Source of the DNA: Pseudomonas mendocina
GTDB taxonomy: Bacteria; Pseudomonadota; Gammaproteobacteria; Pseudomonadales; Pseudomonadaceae
Direction of reading: 5' to 3'
Assembly: GCF_003008615.1 (NCBI RefSeq)
Contig: NZ_CP027657.1
Span: 124,001 to 188,000 of the forward strand
DNA: 64,000 nucleotides
Position numbers and translations under genes: made by a program. Each line of letters opens with the position of its first letter. Position 1 is the first letter of the stretch. A model generated the notes under the pieces. That model saw only the letters and a list, made by a program, of their open reading frames with translations, searched no databases and was not told the origin of the DNA. Of this stretch, positions 26,553-36,052 are shown piece after piece.

Positions 26553-29500
26553 TCAGGCGCTCTGCGCCAGATCCATCAGCTCGCGGTTGGCCACCGCGTA
26601 CATGGCATAGTCGCTGCCAGTCGCCGCACGCAACTCGGTGAGCATCGCCTTCCAGCGATCCACCAGGCGCTGATGCTGCTCCAGCCACAGGGCCATACGC
26701 GCTTCGATCTCCTGCGGGCCATCGGCCATCTGCAGCACCGATACGGTAATCGCCCGTTGCTGCCAGTCCAGATCATCACGGAAGGCTTCGCGGGCCAGCG
26801 CCTGCCAGTTGCTTTCCACCGCCAGGCCAGTGATCTGCTGCAGATACCAGGACAGATCCAGCGCGCCACCCACGGCGAAGTAGGCCGTGGCCACTTCGCT
26901 GGCATCCTTGCCGGTGACGTCCGCCGCCTCGATGATCGGCAACAGCGTGTAGAGGTGTGTGGTGCCAGCGACCACGCGGGCCAGCTCCTCCGGTGCACCC
27001 GCTTCGACGAAGCCCTGATAGCGCGCCAGCCACTGCTCGCGCGCCGGACCTTCGAGCAGTTCGTCCAGGCGACCGACCAGCGCCTCGATGCGCGGCGCGA
27101 AATGCGCCACGTCGCGCGCGGCATCCAGCTCGTTGCGGCGGCTGCGCAGGAACCAGCGCGTGGCGCGACGGCCCAGACGCATCAGCTCATCCATCAACTG
27201 CAGTTGCAGCTCGGCCGGCACCTTGTAGTCCAGCGCCTCGATCTGTGCCCACCAGTGCGGCAGGCGGAACAGGTCGCGCACGATCACGTAGGCACCCGCG
27301 ACGTTGGCCGCGCTCATGCCAGTGGACTCCTTCAGGCGCTGCACGAAGGTGATGCCCATGTGGTTGACCAGGTCGTTGGCGATCTGCGTGCTGACGATCT
27401 CGCGCTTGAGGCGGTGACGGCGCATGGCGTCACCGAATTTCTCGGTGAGGATCGCCGGGAACGCGGTTTCCATTTCGCGAGCCAGGTAGTCGTCATCCGG
27501 CACCAGGGATTTGAGCAGCGACTCCTTGAGGTCGATCTTGCTGTAGGAGATCAGCACCGACAGTTCCGGACGGGTCAGGCCGCGACCGCTGGAGGCACGC
27601 TCGTTGAGTGCCTCGTCGGTCGGCAGGAACTCCAGGGCACGATCGAGCTTGCCAGCGCCCTCCAGCGCGTTCATCAGGCGCTTGTACTCGCCGATGCGCT
27701 CGCGAGCGCGACGTTCGGCCAGCGACAGCGCCTGAGTCTGCTTGTAGTTGTTGCCCAGCACCAGCTCGGAGACGTCATTGGTCATCTCGGCCAAGAGCTT
27801 GTTGCGCTGCTTCTCGGTCATGTCGCCGGCGGCGACGATCTCGCCGAGCAGGATCTTGATGTTCACCTCATGGTCGGAGCAGTCCACGCCACCGGCGTTG
27901 TCGATGAAGTCGGTGTTGCTGGCGCCGCCATTCAAGCCGAATTCGACACGGCCAAGCTGGGTCATGCCCAGGTTGCCGCCCTCGCCCACCACCTTGGCGC
28001 GCAGCTCGCAGCCATCCACGCGCAACGCGTCGTTGGCCTTGTCGCCGACATCGCCGTGGCTTTCCTTGCTGGATTTCACGTAGGTGCCGATACCGCCGTT
28101 CCACAGCAGATCCACCGGTGCCTTGAGCAATGCATTGAGCAGCTCGGTCGGTGCCAGCTTGTCGGCGGCGATGTCGAAACGCTCCTTCATCTGCGGGCTG
28201 ATGGTGATGCTCTTGGCACTGCGCAGGAAGATGCCGCCACCCTCGGAGATCAGCTTGGCGTCGTAATCGGCCCAGCTCGAACGCGGCAGCTCGAATAGAC
28301 GCTTGCGCTCGACGAAGCTCTTGGCCGCGTCCGGATTGGGGTCGATGAAGATGTGCATGTGGTTGAAGGCCGCCACCAGTTGCAGGCTTTGCGACAGCAG
28401 CAGGCCATTGCCGAACACATCGCCGGCCATGTCGCCGATACCGATCACGGTGACGTTGTCCTTCTGCACGTCGATGCCGCGCTCGCGGAAGTGACGCTGC
28501 ACCGAAACCCAGCCGCCCTTGGCGGTGATGCCCATGCCCTTGTGGTCGTAGCCAGCCGAGCCGCCAGAAGCGAAGGCGTCGCCCAGCCAGAAGCCATATT
28601 CGGCAGCGATGCCGTTGGCGATATCGGAGAAAGTCGCGGTGCCCTTGTCCGCCGCAACGACCAGGTAGGGGTCGTCGGCATCATGGCGCACCACGTTCTG
28701 CGGCGGCACCACTTCGCCTTCCTTGAGGTTGTCGGTGATGTCGAGCAGGCCGGAAATGAAGATGCGGTAGCAGGCGATACCCTCGGCCATCACCTCGTCG
28801 CGCGAGCCACCGACCGGCATCCTGCGCGGCACGAAGCCGCCCTTGGCGCCCATCGGCACGATCACCGCGTTCTTCACCTGCTGCGCCTTGACCAAGCCGA
28901 GCACCTCGGTACGGAAGTCCTCCTCGCGGTCGGACCAACGCAGGCCGCCACGGGCGACATCACCGAAGCGCAGGTGCACGCCCTCGACACGTGGGCTGTA
29001 GACGAAGATTTCGAACTTCGGCACCGGACGCGGAATGTCCGGGATCAGGCGTGGGCTGAGTTTGAAGCTGAAGTAGCCTTTAGCCTGACCGCCCTCGCCC
29101 AACTGGTAGAAGTTGGTACGCAAGGTGGCTTTGATCAGATCCAGGTAACGGCGCAGGATGCGGTCTTCGTTGAGCACCGCGACGTTGTCCAGTTCACCGA
29201 GGATGGCCTGCTCGAGCTTCTGCTGCTTGTCTTCCAGATCCTCGGCACTGAGTTTGCGCGCCAGGTAGAAGCGCGTCTTGAACAGGCGCACCAGCTCCTT
29301 GGCGATATCGGCATGGTTGATCAGGGTCGCGGCGATGTAGCTCAGGTCGAAGCCCAGGCGAATCTGCTTGAGATAACGCGCGTAGGCCCGCAGCAACGCC
29401 ACGTCGCGCCAGGGCATGGCGGCCGTCAGCACCAGGCGGTTGAAGGCATCGTTCTCGGCGTCGCCGCCGACGATATGGATGAAGGCGTCCTGCAGCGTGT

Positions 29501-31394
29501 CATTGAGTTGCTGGATATCGACGTTCAATCCTTCGGCATAGGTGAAGGCGAAGTCGTGAATCCAGAACTCGCGGCCGTCGGCACGGCGCAGCTTGTAGGG
29601 GAACTCGCCAAGTACGCGCAGGCCGAGGTTCTCCAGAATCGGCAGCACGTCGGACAGCGGCAACGGCGTGTCGGCGTGGTAGAGCTTGCAGTGCAGTTGC
29701 TGGTCGCCTTGCGCCAGCGGCTGGTAGAAGCTCATCACCAGCGGCCGCTCGGCGCTCAGCCTGAGCAGATGCTGCATGTCCACCACCGCCGAATGCGGGG
29801 CGAAACGCTCGCGATAGCCGGCCGGGAAATTTTTCGGGAAGTCGCCCAGCACGCGCGTGCCCTTGGCTTCGCCGAGGCTGTCGACGACCAGTGCGGCGTA
29901 GTCATCGGTCCAGGAACGGCAGGCCTGGATCACCTCACGCTCGAGCTGCTGCGGATCGATATCGAGCTTGTTCTTCGGGTCGACGCGCAGGATGAACTGC
30001 ACGCGTGCCAAGACCGATTCGGAGAAGTAAGTCCAGAACTCGCAGTCGCTGGCCTGCAGACGATCGACCAGCACCTGCTGGATGCGCAGGCGGGTTTCCG
30101 TGGAATACACATCACGTGGCACGTAAGCCAGCGCGTAGACGAAGCGGCCGTAGGGGTCGAAGCGCAGGAACAGGCGCACCTTGTTGCGCTCCTGAATCTG
30201 CACGATCGACAGCGCGGTGCTGAACAGCTCGTCCACCGGCGTCTGGAACAGATCGTCGCGCGGCAGCACCTCCAGCACCTTGACCAGCTCCTTGCTCAGG
30301 TGGCCATGGGCGGTGAAGCCGGAGCGTTTCTCCACTTCGGCGACCTTGCGGCGGATATAGGGAATCTCGCGCACGCTCTCGCTGTAGGCGATGGAGGTGT
30401 AGATGCCGAGGAAACGGCACTCCTTGATCACCTTGCCCTTGGCGTCTATCTCGCGGATGGAGACGAAATCCGGATAGGCCGGACGATGTACGCGGCTCGG
30501 CTGCGCGGCCTTGGCGAAGGACAGCAGCATTGGCTCGCGCAGGTAGTTCAGGGCGTAGGGTTCGATATGCAGGTCAGCGCGGCTCAGGCCCTTGCGCAGG
30601 CGTGTGGACAGGCCCAGCAGCGAGCTTTCGTCGTACTCGATATAGCCACCGTCTGCCGCCTCGTGCACGGTGAATTCTTCATAGCCGAGGAAGGTGAAAT
30701 GGTCGTCGCGCAACCACTGCAGGAAGACCTTGACCTCCTCCAGTTCGGCCGCCTCGATCTTCAGCTTGCTCTTGTCCAGCTTGCCGAGCAGCTCCAGCGC
30801 CTTGGCCTTCATCGGCTGGAAGTCAGCCACGCTCAGGCGCACCTCTTCCAGCACCTCCAGCAGCGCGCTGTGCAGCGATTTCATGTCGGCGTTGCTGGCG
30901 CAGCGGTTGATCTCCAGGAACATCAGCGATTCCTGGGTAACGCCCTTGCCGGTACTGCCCTTGGCCAGCAATTCCTGCAGGTTGCCATTCTTGTCACGGC
31001 GCACGCTGAGCACGCTGTTCTGCAGGGTATGAATGCTGTAACCACGGCGGTTGAGTTCAATACGCACCGAGTCGACCAGGAACGGGATGTCCGGGTGCAG
31101 CACCTCGATGGCAGTGTGGGTGCTCTGCCAGCCGTGCTTTTCATAATCCGGGTTGAAGACCCGCACCTGCGGCTCAGCTGGGTCGAAGCTGCCCAGCAGG
31201 CGCCAGGCTGACAGGGTGCAGCCGACCAGGTCGGAGAGGCGCCGCTGAATCAGCTCCTCGAGCGCGATGATGCCGAAAAATTGTTCAGCGAACAGCGCCA
31301 CTTGTGGCAACGCCTGCTCACTCACGTGCTGAGCCAGGGCCGCTTGCAGTTGGTGCTGGAAGTCGGCTTTGCTGGCCGCCGTAAAGAACGCCAT
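26553..31394 (-). CDS. gdhB: NAD-specific glutamate dehydrogenase, large (180 kDa) type
   Basis: 1613 residues, the length of the very large NAD-GDH class. The enzyme oxidatively deaminates glutamate to 2-oxoglutarate and ammonium and is mainly catabolic. A long N-terminal regulatory part with ACT-like segments (about 1-700) precedes the catalytic domain: G-A-K-G-G-F near 847 with M-P-V-G-G-S-R-D-E, then the dinucleotide region I-G-D-M-A-G-D-V-F-G-N-G near 985. A helical C-terminal domain follows. ATG 31394 has GGAG seven bases upstream. The protein is intact. The TRAP/pxp block begins just upstream, so its product could feed this enzyme. Confidence 0.95.
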   Translation of the reverse strand: MAFFTAASKADFQHQLQAALAQHVSEQALPQVALFAEQFFGIIALEELIQRRLSDLVGCTLSAWRLLGSFDPAEPQVRVFNPDYEKHGWQSTHTAIEVLHPDIPFLVDSVRIELNRRGYSIHTLQNSVLSVRRDKNGNLQELLAKGSTGKGVTQESLMFLEINRCASNADMKSLHSALLEVLEEVRLSVADFQPMKAKALELLGKLDKSKLKIEAAELEEVKVFLQWLRDDHFTFLGYEEFTVHEAADGGYIEYDESSLLGLSTRLRKGLSRADLHIEPYALNYLREPMLLSFAKAAQPSRVHRPAYPDFVSIREIDAKGKVIKECRFLGIYTSIAYSESVREIPYIRRKVAEVEKRSGFTAHGHLSKELVKVLEVLPRDDLFQTPVDELFSTALSIVQIQERNKVRLFLRFDPYGRFVYALAYVPRDVYSTETRLRIQQVLVDRLQASDCEFWTYFSESVLARVQFILRVDPKNKLDIDPQQLEREVIQACRSWTDDYAALVVDSLGEAKGTRVLGDFPKNFPAGYRERFAPHSAVVDMQHLLRLSAERPLVMSFYQPLAQGDQQLHCKLYHADTPLPLSDVLPILENLGLRVLGEFPYKLRRADGREFWIHDFAFTYAEGLNVDIQQLNDTLQDAFIHIVGGDAENDAFNRLVLTAAMPWRDVALLRAYARYLKQIRLGFDLSYIAATLINHADIAKELVRLFKTRFYLARKLSAEDLEDKQQKLEQAILGELDNVAVLNEDRILRRYLDLIKATLRTNFYQLGEGGQAKGYFSFKLSPRLIPDIPRPVPKFEIFVYSPRVEGVHLRFGDVARGGLRWSDREEDFRTEVLGLVKAQQVKNAVIVPMGAKGGFVPRRMPVGGSRDEVMAEGIACYRIFISGLLDITDNLKEGEVVPPQNVVRHDADDPYLVVAADKGTATFSDIANGIAAEYGFWLGDAFASGGSAGYDHKGMGITAKGGWVSVQRHFRERGIDVQKDNVTVIGIGDMAGDVFGNGLLLSQSLQLVAAFNHMHIFIDPNPDAAKSFVERKRLFELPRSSWADYDAKLISEGGGIFLRSAKSITISPQMKERFDIAADKLAPTELLNALLKAPVDLLWNGGIGTYVKSSKESHGDVGDKANDALRVDGCELRAKVVGEGGNLGMTQLGRVEFGLNGGASNTDFIDNAGGVDCSDHEVNIKILLGEIVAAGDMTEKQRNKLLAEMTNDVSELVLGNNYKQTQALSLAERRARERIGEYKRLMNALEGAGKLDRALEFLPTDEALNERASSGRGLTRPELSVLISYSKIDLKESLLKSLVPDDDYLAREMETAFPAILTEKFGDAMRRHRLKREIVSTQIANDLVNHMGITFVQRLKESTGMSAANVAGAYVIVRDLFRLPHWWAQIEALDYKVPAELQLQLMDELMRLGRRATRWFLRSRRNELDAARDVAHFAPRIEALVGRLDELLEGPAREQWLARYQGFVEAGAPEELARVVAGTTHLYTLLPIIEAADVTGKDASEVATAYFAVGGALDLSWYLQQITGLAVESNWQALAREAFRDDLDWQQRAITVSVLQMADGPQEIEARMALWLEQHQRLVDRWKAMLTELRAATGSDYAMYAVANRELMDLAQSA

Positions 31395-31647
31395 GGTTAT
31401 GCTCCATTTGGCTGGTGGGGTTCGACAGGAAGGCAATCGCAGGTCTTGATCACGCCATCCACGCGTTAGTTCAACGTTAGTCCATGAAGCGCCAATGACA
31501 GCGGCAGGCAGCGCAAGAACCGTAACGAAGAATGGCGACCGATCGGTCACATATGGCGGATCAGCTTAACGAGGGACGGTACGCAGCCGCTTGCAAGGCT
31601 GCGACATTTTCGGTCAAGGGCGCACCCGAGCGGTGCGCTCTACGAAC

Positions 31648-31680
31648 CATGCCCCGCCCACGAAAAGCGGGCGGAGCATG
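31648..31680 (-). terminator. Likely terminator of the TRAP operon
   Basis: Imperfect stem CATGCCCCGCCC / GGGCGGAGCATG with an ACGAAAAGC loop, 9 bp beyond the dctM stop. There is no long T tract. The rest of 31395-31647 shows no gene. Confidence 0.5.
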
Positions 31681-31688
31681 GATGCGAC

Positions 31689-32993
31689 TCAGGCGCCGCG
31701 CATTGCCTCGGGCAGTGCCAGGACGATCTGCGGGAACAGGGTGATGAGAATCGCCGTCAGCACCAGCAACAGGAAGAACGGAAAGCTGGCCTTGGCCACC
31801 GTCCACATGTCGCGCCCGGTGAGGTTCTGGATCACGAACAGGTTGAAGCCAACCGGCGGCGTGATCTGCGCCATCTCCACGGTGAGGATGATGAAGATGC
31901 CGAACCACAGCAGATCGATACCTGCAGCCTGCACGGCCGGCAGGATCACCGCAGTGGCCAGAAGGATGATCGAGATGCCATCCAGGCAACTGCCGAGGAT
32001 GATGAAGAACACCAGCAGCGCAGCCAGCAGCACATAGGGCGACATCTGCTTGGCGATGATCCAGTCGGCTAGCGCCGACGGCAGCCCGGTGAAACTCATC
32101 GCGGCGGTCAGGTAAGCGGCGCCGAGCAGGATGAAGAAAATCATGCACGAGGTGCACACCGCACCGAGCAGGCTGGACATGAAGGTCTCGACCGTCAGCG
32201 AACGCGAGTACAGGGCGATGCACAACGCACCGACCACGCCCAGCGCCGCCGCCTCGGTAGCGGTCGCCACACCGGTGTAGATCGAGCCGATCACGGCGAC
32301 GATCAGTGCCACCACGGGAATCAGCAAACGCGCCCGGCGCAGCTTCTCGCGCAGCGGCAATGCCGGCTCTTCCGGTGGTAGCTGGTCGCGATTGAGCTTC
32401 GACCAGATCATCAGGTAGCCGGAGAAAATCACCAGCAGCAACAGGCCCGGCAGAATGCCGGCGATGAACAGGCGTGACACCGATACCTGAGCGCCGACGG
32501 CATAGACGATCATCATGATCGACGGCGGAATCAGCAACCCCAGGGTGCCGGCACCGGCCAGCGAGCCCATGGCGATGCCTTGCGGATAGCCACGGCTCTT
32601 CAGCTCGGGCAGCGAAATGCGGCCGATGGTGGCGGTGGTCGCGGCAGAGGAGCCACTGACCGCGGCGAAGATGCCACAGCCCAGCACGTTGACGTGCAGC
32701 AGCCGCCCCGGCAGACCACGTACCCAGGGCGCCAGGCCACGGAACATGTCTTCCGAGAGCTTGGTGCGATAGAGGATTTCACCCATCCAGATGAACAGCG
32801 GCAGCGCCGTCAATGTCCAGCTGGCACTGGCCGTCCAACTGGTGGAGGCGAGAATCGAACCGGCAGGCGCCCCGCCGAACAGCTCCATGCCGATGATACC
32901 GACGCCCAGCAGAGACAGGGCTACCCAGACACCACCGCCAAGCAGGACGAACAGCGCCACCAGCAGGGTGATTGCAATGATTGTGTATTCCAC
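31689..32993 (-). CDS. dctM: TRAP transporter large permease (DctM type)
   Basis: 434 residues with about twelve membrane helices, the sodium-coupled transport subunit of a TRAP system. Family hallmarks are seen: W-M-G-E-I-L-Y-R-T-K-L-S-E-D-M-F, A-A-V-S-G-S-S-A-A-T-T-A-T-I-G, G-S-L-A-G-A-G-T-L-G-L-L-I-P-P-S near residue 150, and I-L-T-V-E-M-A-Q-I-T-P-P-V-G-F-N-L-F near the end. It is third in a dctP-dctQ-dctM order, 60 bp after dctQ. Substrate is inferred from neighbours to be an acidic compound, perhaps 5-oxoproline. Confidence 0.92.
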   Translation of the reverse strand: MEYTIIAITLLVALFVLLGGGVWVALSLLGVGIIGMELFGGAPAGSILASTSWTASASWTLTALPLFIWMGEILYRTKLSEDMFRGLAPWVRGLPGRLLHVNVLGCGIFAAVSGSSAATTATIGRISLPELKSRGYPQGIAMGSLAGAGTLGLLIPPSIMMIVYAVGAQVSVSRLFIAGILPGLLLLVIFSGYLMIWSKLNRDQLPPEEPALPLREKLRRARLLIPVVALIVAVIGSIYTGVATATEAAALGVVGALCIALYSRSLTVETFMSSLLGAVCTSCMIFFILLGAAYLTAAMSFTGLPSALADWIIAKQMSPYVLLAALLVFFIILGSCLDGISIILLATAVILPAVQAAGIDLLWFGIFIILTVEMAQITPPVGFNLFVIQNLTGRDMWTVAKASFPFFLLLVLTAILITLFPQIVLALPEAMRGA

Positions 32994-33053
32994 GGCGAAC
33001 TCACTGTTGTTTTAGACGGCTGTGCCGCCACATCTAATTGGGGTACGCGCCAC

Positions 33054-33557
33054 TCACTCGCTCATCACGCCAGGCGTCTGGTCTTCGAAGCGCTGCCCAC
33101 GGCACACCAGTACCAGACGCTCGGCCATGGCGATCACCAGGATCACGGTGCCCAGCACCATCGGTATCTGCGGTATCCACATCGGGATCGGCAACAGACC
33201 GGAAGAGACTTCCCTGAACTCGTAGGACTCCAGCACGAACAGCGCGCAGTACCAGGCCAGATAGGCGGCGATCAGCAAGCCGACCACGTTGCCCAACACC
33301 TCGACGGCGAACAGGCTGCGCTGCGGCAGCAGACGAAAGAGCAGTTCGACACGAATATGCGCGCCGCGCATCAGCGCATAAGGCAGCGCCAGAAAACCCG
33401 AAGCGGCCATGCAGTAGGCAGCGAACTCGTCGGTGGACGGAATCATGGTGCCGAACTGCCGGGCCAGAATCTGCGCCACGATCAGCACGCAGATAAGGAT
33501 CAGAAACAGACCGGCCAGCAGGCCGGACAAGGTGTACAACTTACGTAGCCAACTCAT
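33054..33557 (-). CDS. dctQ: TRAP transporter small permease (DctQ type)
   Basis: 167 residues with four membrane helices (near 10-30, 45-65, 88-110 and 128-150). DctQ features include F-G-T-M-I-P-S-T-D-E-F-A-A-Y-C-M-A and R-G-A-H-I-R-V-E-L-L. It partners DctM in the inner membrane. ATG 33557 has GAGG ten bases upstream; the open frame continues to 33908 but that part overlaps dctP and has no membrane-protein character. Confidence 0.9.
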   Translation of the reverse strand: MSWLRKLYTLSGLLAGLFLILICVLIVAQILARQFGTMIPSTDEFAAYCMAASGFLALPYALMRGAHIRVELLFRLLPQRSLFAVEVLGNVVGLLIAAYLAWYCALFVLESYEFREVSSGLLPIPMWIPQIPMVLGTVILVIAMAERLVLVCRGQRFEDQTPGVMSE

Positions 33558-33645
33558 GAGACGAATGCCTCGCACGCGAAGGAAGCGATGGGCGGGCCCT
33601 GGCGAACCCACCCGGGAGGCGGCGCGGCAAGCGCGCCGCACTGGA

Positions 33646-34635
33646 TCAATTGCGGTAGGCGTCGATGATCGCCTTGCCTTCGTCCCCGGTACGCTGCAGC
33701 CACTCGGCTGCCATGGTCGCACCAATGTTTTCGAAACCCGCTTCCACTTCGCTCGGAGCGCTTTCGCTGACTTCCATGCCGTTCTCCGCCAGGGTCGCCA
33801 CCAGTGCACTGGTTTCTGCCTGAGCGGCGGCCCAGCCCTGCTCTTCCGCACGCTTGGCGGCCGCCAGTACGGCCTGCTGCGACGCTTCGGGCAGACGCGC
33901 GAAAGCACGGGCGTTGACGATCACGAAGTTCTTCGGGATGAACGCCTTGACGTCGTAGTAGTACTTGGAGAAATCCCAGGCCTGGGTATCCACGCCCGTG
34001 GTCGGCGAGGTCAGCATGCCGCTGATCATGCCGGTGCTGAAGGCCTGAGGCACTTCACCGGTCTGGATCACGGTAGGCACGGCGCCCATCAGCTCGGTCA
34101 TGCGCGAGGTGGCCGGGTTGTAGGCGCGGAACTTCATGCCCTTGAAATCGGCCATGGTATTGATCGGGGTCTTGGTGAAGATGCTCTGTGGCGACCAGGG
34201 CATGGCATAGAGCAACTTGACGCCCTGCTTCTCCAGGCGCGCTTCGACAGCCGGACGACTGACCTCCCAGAGCTTCTTGGCATCGTCATAGTTGCGCGCG
34301 AGGAACGGTACGCTGTCGATTTCGAAAATCGCATCCTCGTTGCCCAGAACCGACATCAGTACGTCGCCGAGCTGAACCTGCCCGGTCTGCACGGCACGCT
34401 TCACCTCTGGACGTTTGAACAGAGCGGAGTTGCTGTGCACACGGATCTGTAGTTCGCCATTGGTGGCGTCGGTAACGTCCTTGGCGAAGGCCTTGGCAAC
34501 CTTGGTGATGGAGTTGCCGTCGGGCTGTTCGGCACTCATGTTCCAGCGCTCGGCGGCCTGCGCACTCACACTGGAAAAGCCGATGAGGCACGCGGCCAGA
34601 GCGGAAAGTGCAAAACCTGATGCGGTACTTTTCAT
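33646..34635 (-). CDS. dctP: TRAP transporter periplasmic binding protein (DctP type)
   Basis: 329 residues with a Sec signal peptide (to about residue 26, S-S-V-S-A-Q-A-A-E). The mature protein is DctP-like. The conserved ligand-carboxylate Arg lies in M-K-F-R-A-Y-N-P-A-T-S, and F-I-P-K-N-F-V-I-V-N is typical. It shares long matching stretches with the orphan binding protein at 39357-40352. Bordetella DctP6/DctP7 of this superfamily bind pyroglutamate, and the nearby pxpABC makes that ligand plausible here (inference). ATG 34635 has GGAG six bases upstream. A copy of the shared 38 bp element lies 85 bp upstream. Confidence 0.9.
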   Translation of the reverse strand: MKSTASGFALSALAACLIGFSSVSAQAAERWNMSAEQPDGNSITKVAKAFAKDVTDATNGELQIRVHSNSALFKRPEVKRAVQTGQVQLGDVLMSVLGNEDAIFEIDSVPFLARNYDDAKKLWEVSRPAVEARLEKQGVKLLYAMPWSPQSIFTKTPINTMADFKGMKFRAYNPATSRMTELMGAVPTVIQTGEVPQAFSTGMISGMLTSPTTGVDTQAWDFSKYYYDVKAFIPKNFVIVNARAFARLPEASQQAVLAAAKRAEEQGWAAAQAETSALVATLAENGMEVSESAPSEVEAGFENIGATMAAEWLQRTGDEGKAIIDAYRN

Positions 34636-34719
34636 GCAATGCTCCTGATCGTTGTTATGGGCGCTGGTCGAGGCGCCAAGGTGTTGACGAAACCGAGTCT
34701 CGGCAGATCGTCCAACCCT

Positions 34720-34756
34720 GTCCAACTAGAAAAACCGGGGGCGCATGATCAAAAAT
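34720..34756 (-). promoter_or_regulatory. Shared regulon element, copy 1 (dctP promoter)
   Basis: Read towards dctP: ATTTTTGATC, then CCCCCGGTTTTTCTAGTTGGAC. It matches copies 2-4 in the same orientation relative to the gene. The GTTGGAC end is 85 bp from the dctP start. Confidence 0.7.
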
Positions 34757-34836
34757 CGTTATGAGACGAAACGAGGCAAAAGCAGCCTCCGCGCACCATA
34801 AACGGGCGATCATCAAGGCGGGTAACAGCAGGAAAA

Positions 34837-35781
34837 TCAGGCGAGTTTCTGCTCGGACTGAGGCGCCATGCAGGTCATCATTCCCTGCCCCATCTCTTCT
34901 ACATAGGCACCCAGGGCTTCACAGGCCAGGGAGATGATGTCCTCGCTCAGCTCCAGGCCAACACCGGTGCGCCAGGTGGCTACCACTGGCAGCGACGGTG
35001 GTTCGGGTACGTCGTCGAGAATGGTCAGCAGCCCTTGCTTGAGTTCGTCGCGCACCAGTGCCGGCGGCAAGGCGCCGACTCCGAAACCATCGCGGATCAG
35101 CCGCGTCATGGCCGCAATCGAATTCACGCAACTGATGCGCGGCGCACTGACGTTGCCGATGTGCAGCAGGTTGAGAATGTCCTGATGCGGTCGTGAGTTC
35201 TTCGAGAAGGTGATGATGCGTTCGCGCGCCAGCTCGTCCATCGAGGCATAGGAGCGGTGGTAGAGCGAACCGGTGGGCACGATCCAGCGCACCGGAAAAC
35301 TGGCCAGTTCGAGATTGCGCACGCTGTCGCCGTTGACCATGTCGGTTTGAAACACGATGTCCAGATAACCCTTGAGCAACTGCTCGTTGAGGTTGCGCGC
35401 GGTGTCGGCGGTCAATTCGATCTCCACCCCCGGGTAGCGCTCCATCACCCGTGTTACGAACGGACTCAGCCAGGTGTGAATGACGGTATCCATCGCCCCC
35501 ACGCGAATCCTCCCCTGAATGCTGCCGGTATCACTGATCGATTGCTTCATGGCGTGCATGGTGTCGATCATGCGCTCGGCATACTCGAGCACCTTCTGCC
35601 CTTCCGGAGTGAGGGAAACGCCCTTGGAATCACGCAGGAACAGACGCGTGCCCAGCTCGTCCTCGAGCGCAGCGATACGGCTGGAAATGGAAGCCTGGGT
35701 GCTGAAAAGCTTCTCCGCGGTGAGGCGGAAGCTCTTCAGCCGCGCCACCCAGACGAAGGTCTCGAGAAATCTCAGGTTCAT
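34837..35781 (-). CDS. LysR-family regulator, probable local regulator of the TRAP/porin/pxp regulon
   Basis: 314 residues. The HTH (about 15-48: S-F-R-L-T-A-E-K-L-F-S-T-Q-A-S-I-S-S-R-I-A-A-L-E) is followed by an effector domain (R-I-R-V-G-A-M-D-T-V-I-H-T-W). ATG 35781 has GAGG nine bases upstream and gives the canonical M-N-L-R-F-L-E-T-F. It sits between the TRAP operon and the divergent OprD-type porin gene. Four promoters within 6 kb share one element, and this is the only DNA-binding protein encoded in the block, so it is the best candidate to bind it. Effector unknown; 5-oxoproline or a related acid is a guess. Confidence 0.85.
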   Translation of the reverse strand: MNLRFLETFVWVARLKSFRLTAEKLFSTQASISSRIAALEDELGTRLFLRDSKGVSLTPEGQKVLEYAERMIDTMHAMKQSISDTGSIQGRIRVGAMDTVIHTWLSPFVTRVMERYPGVEIELTADTARNLNEQLLKGYLDIVFQTDMVNGDSVRNLELASFPVRWIVPTGSLYHRSYASMDELARERIITFSKNSRPHQDILNLLHIGNVSAPRISCVNSIAAMTRLIRDGFGVGALPPALVRDELKQGLLTILDDVPEPPSLPVVATWRTGVGLELSEDIISLACEALGAYVEEMGQGMMTCMAPQSEQKLA

Positions 35782-35887
35782 GCCACGACGCCTCTTCGAA
35801 ATGCTGAAAGAACGGGCCTCGCCAACTGCGTTTCCCGGCGTCGGGCGTAGCAGGTTGCATGCCAGGCAAATTCTATTCGGCTGATGA

Positions 35888-35925
35888 ATTTTCTTATCGC
35901 CCGCCCCTGTTTTTTCTCGTTGGAC
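35888..35925 (+). promoter_or_regulatory. Shared regulon element, copy 2 (oprD-like promoter)
   Basis: ATTTTCTTATCGCCCGCCCC followed by TGTTTTTTCTCGTTGGAC, in the LysR/porin divergent gap and oriented towards the porin gene, 127 bp before its ATG. It is an almost perfect match to copy 3 in both halves. Confidence 0.75.
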
Positions 35926-36052
35926 GCCATCTTGAAACGCTTTGAAGAATGGCGCCGCGCTCTGCGCAGACCACAACAACATCATTCCAAACGCGCTCTG
36001 CCAAGCAGCCCGCCCACGTCGGCTGCGCGCTCCCAACAGGAGACACTGCACC

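Noticed and set aside
28353..31211. Very long open frame (over 900 codons) on the + strand opposite gdhB
   Set aside because: Antisense shadow of a GC-rich coding frame; its translation is His/Gln/Val-rich low-complexity with no recognisable domain, while the minus-strand frame is a complete glutamate dehydrogenase.
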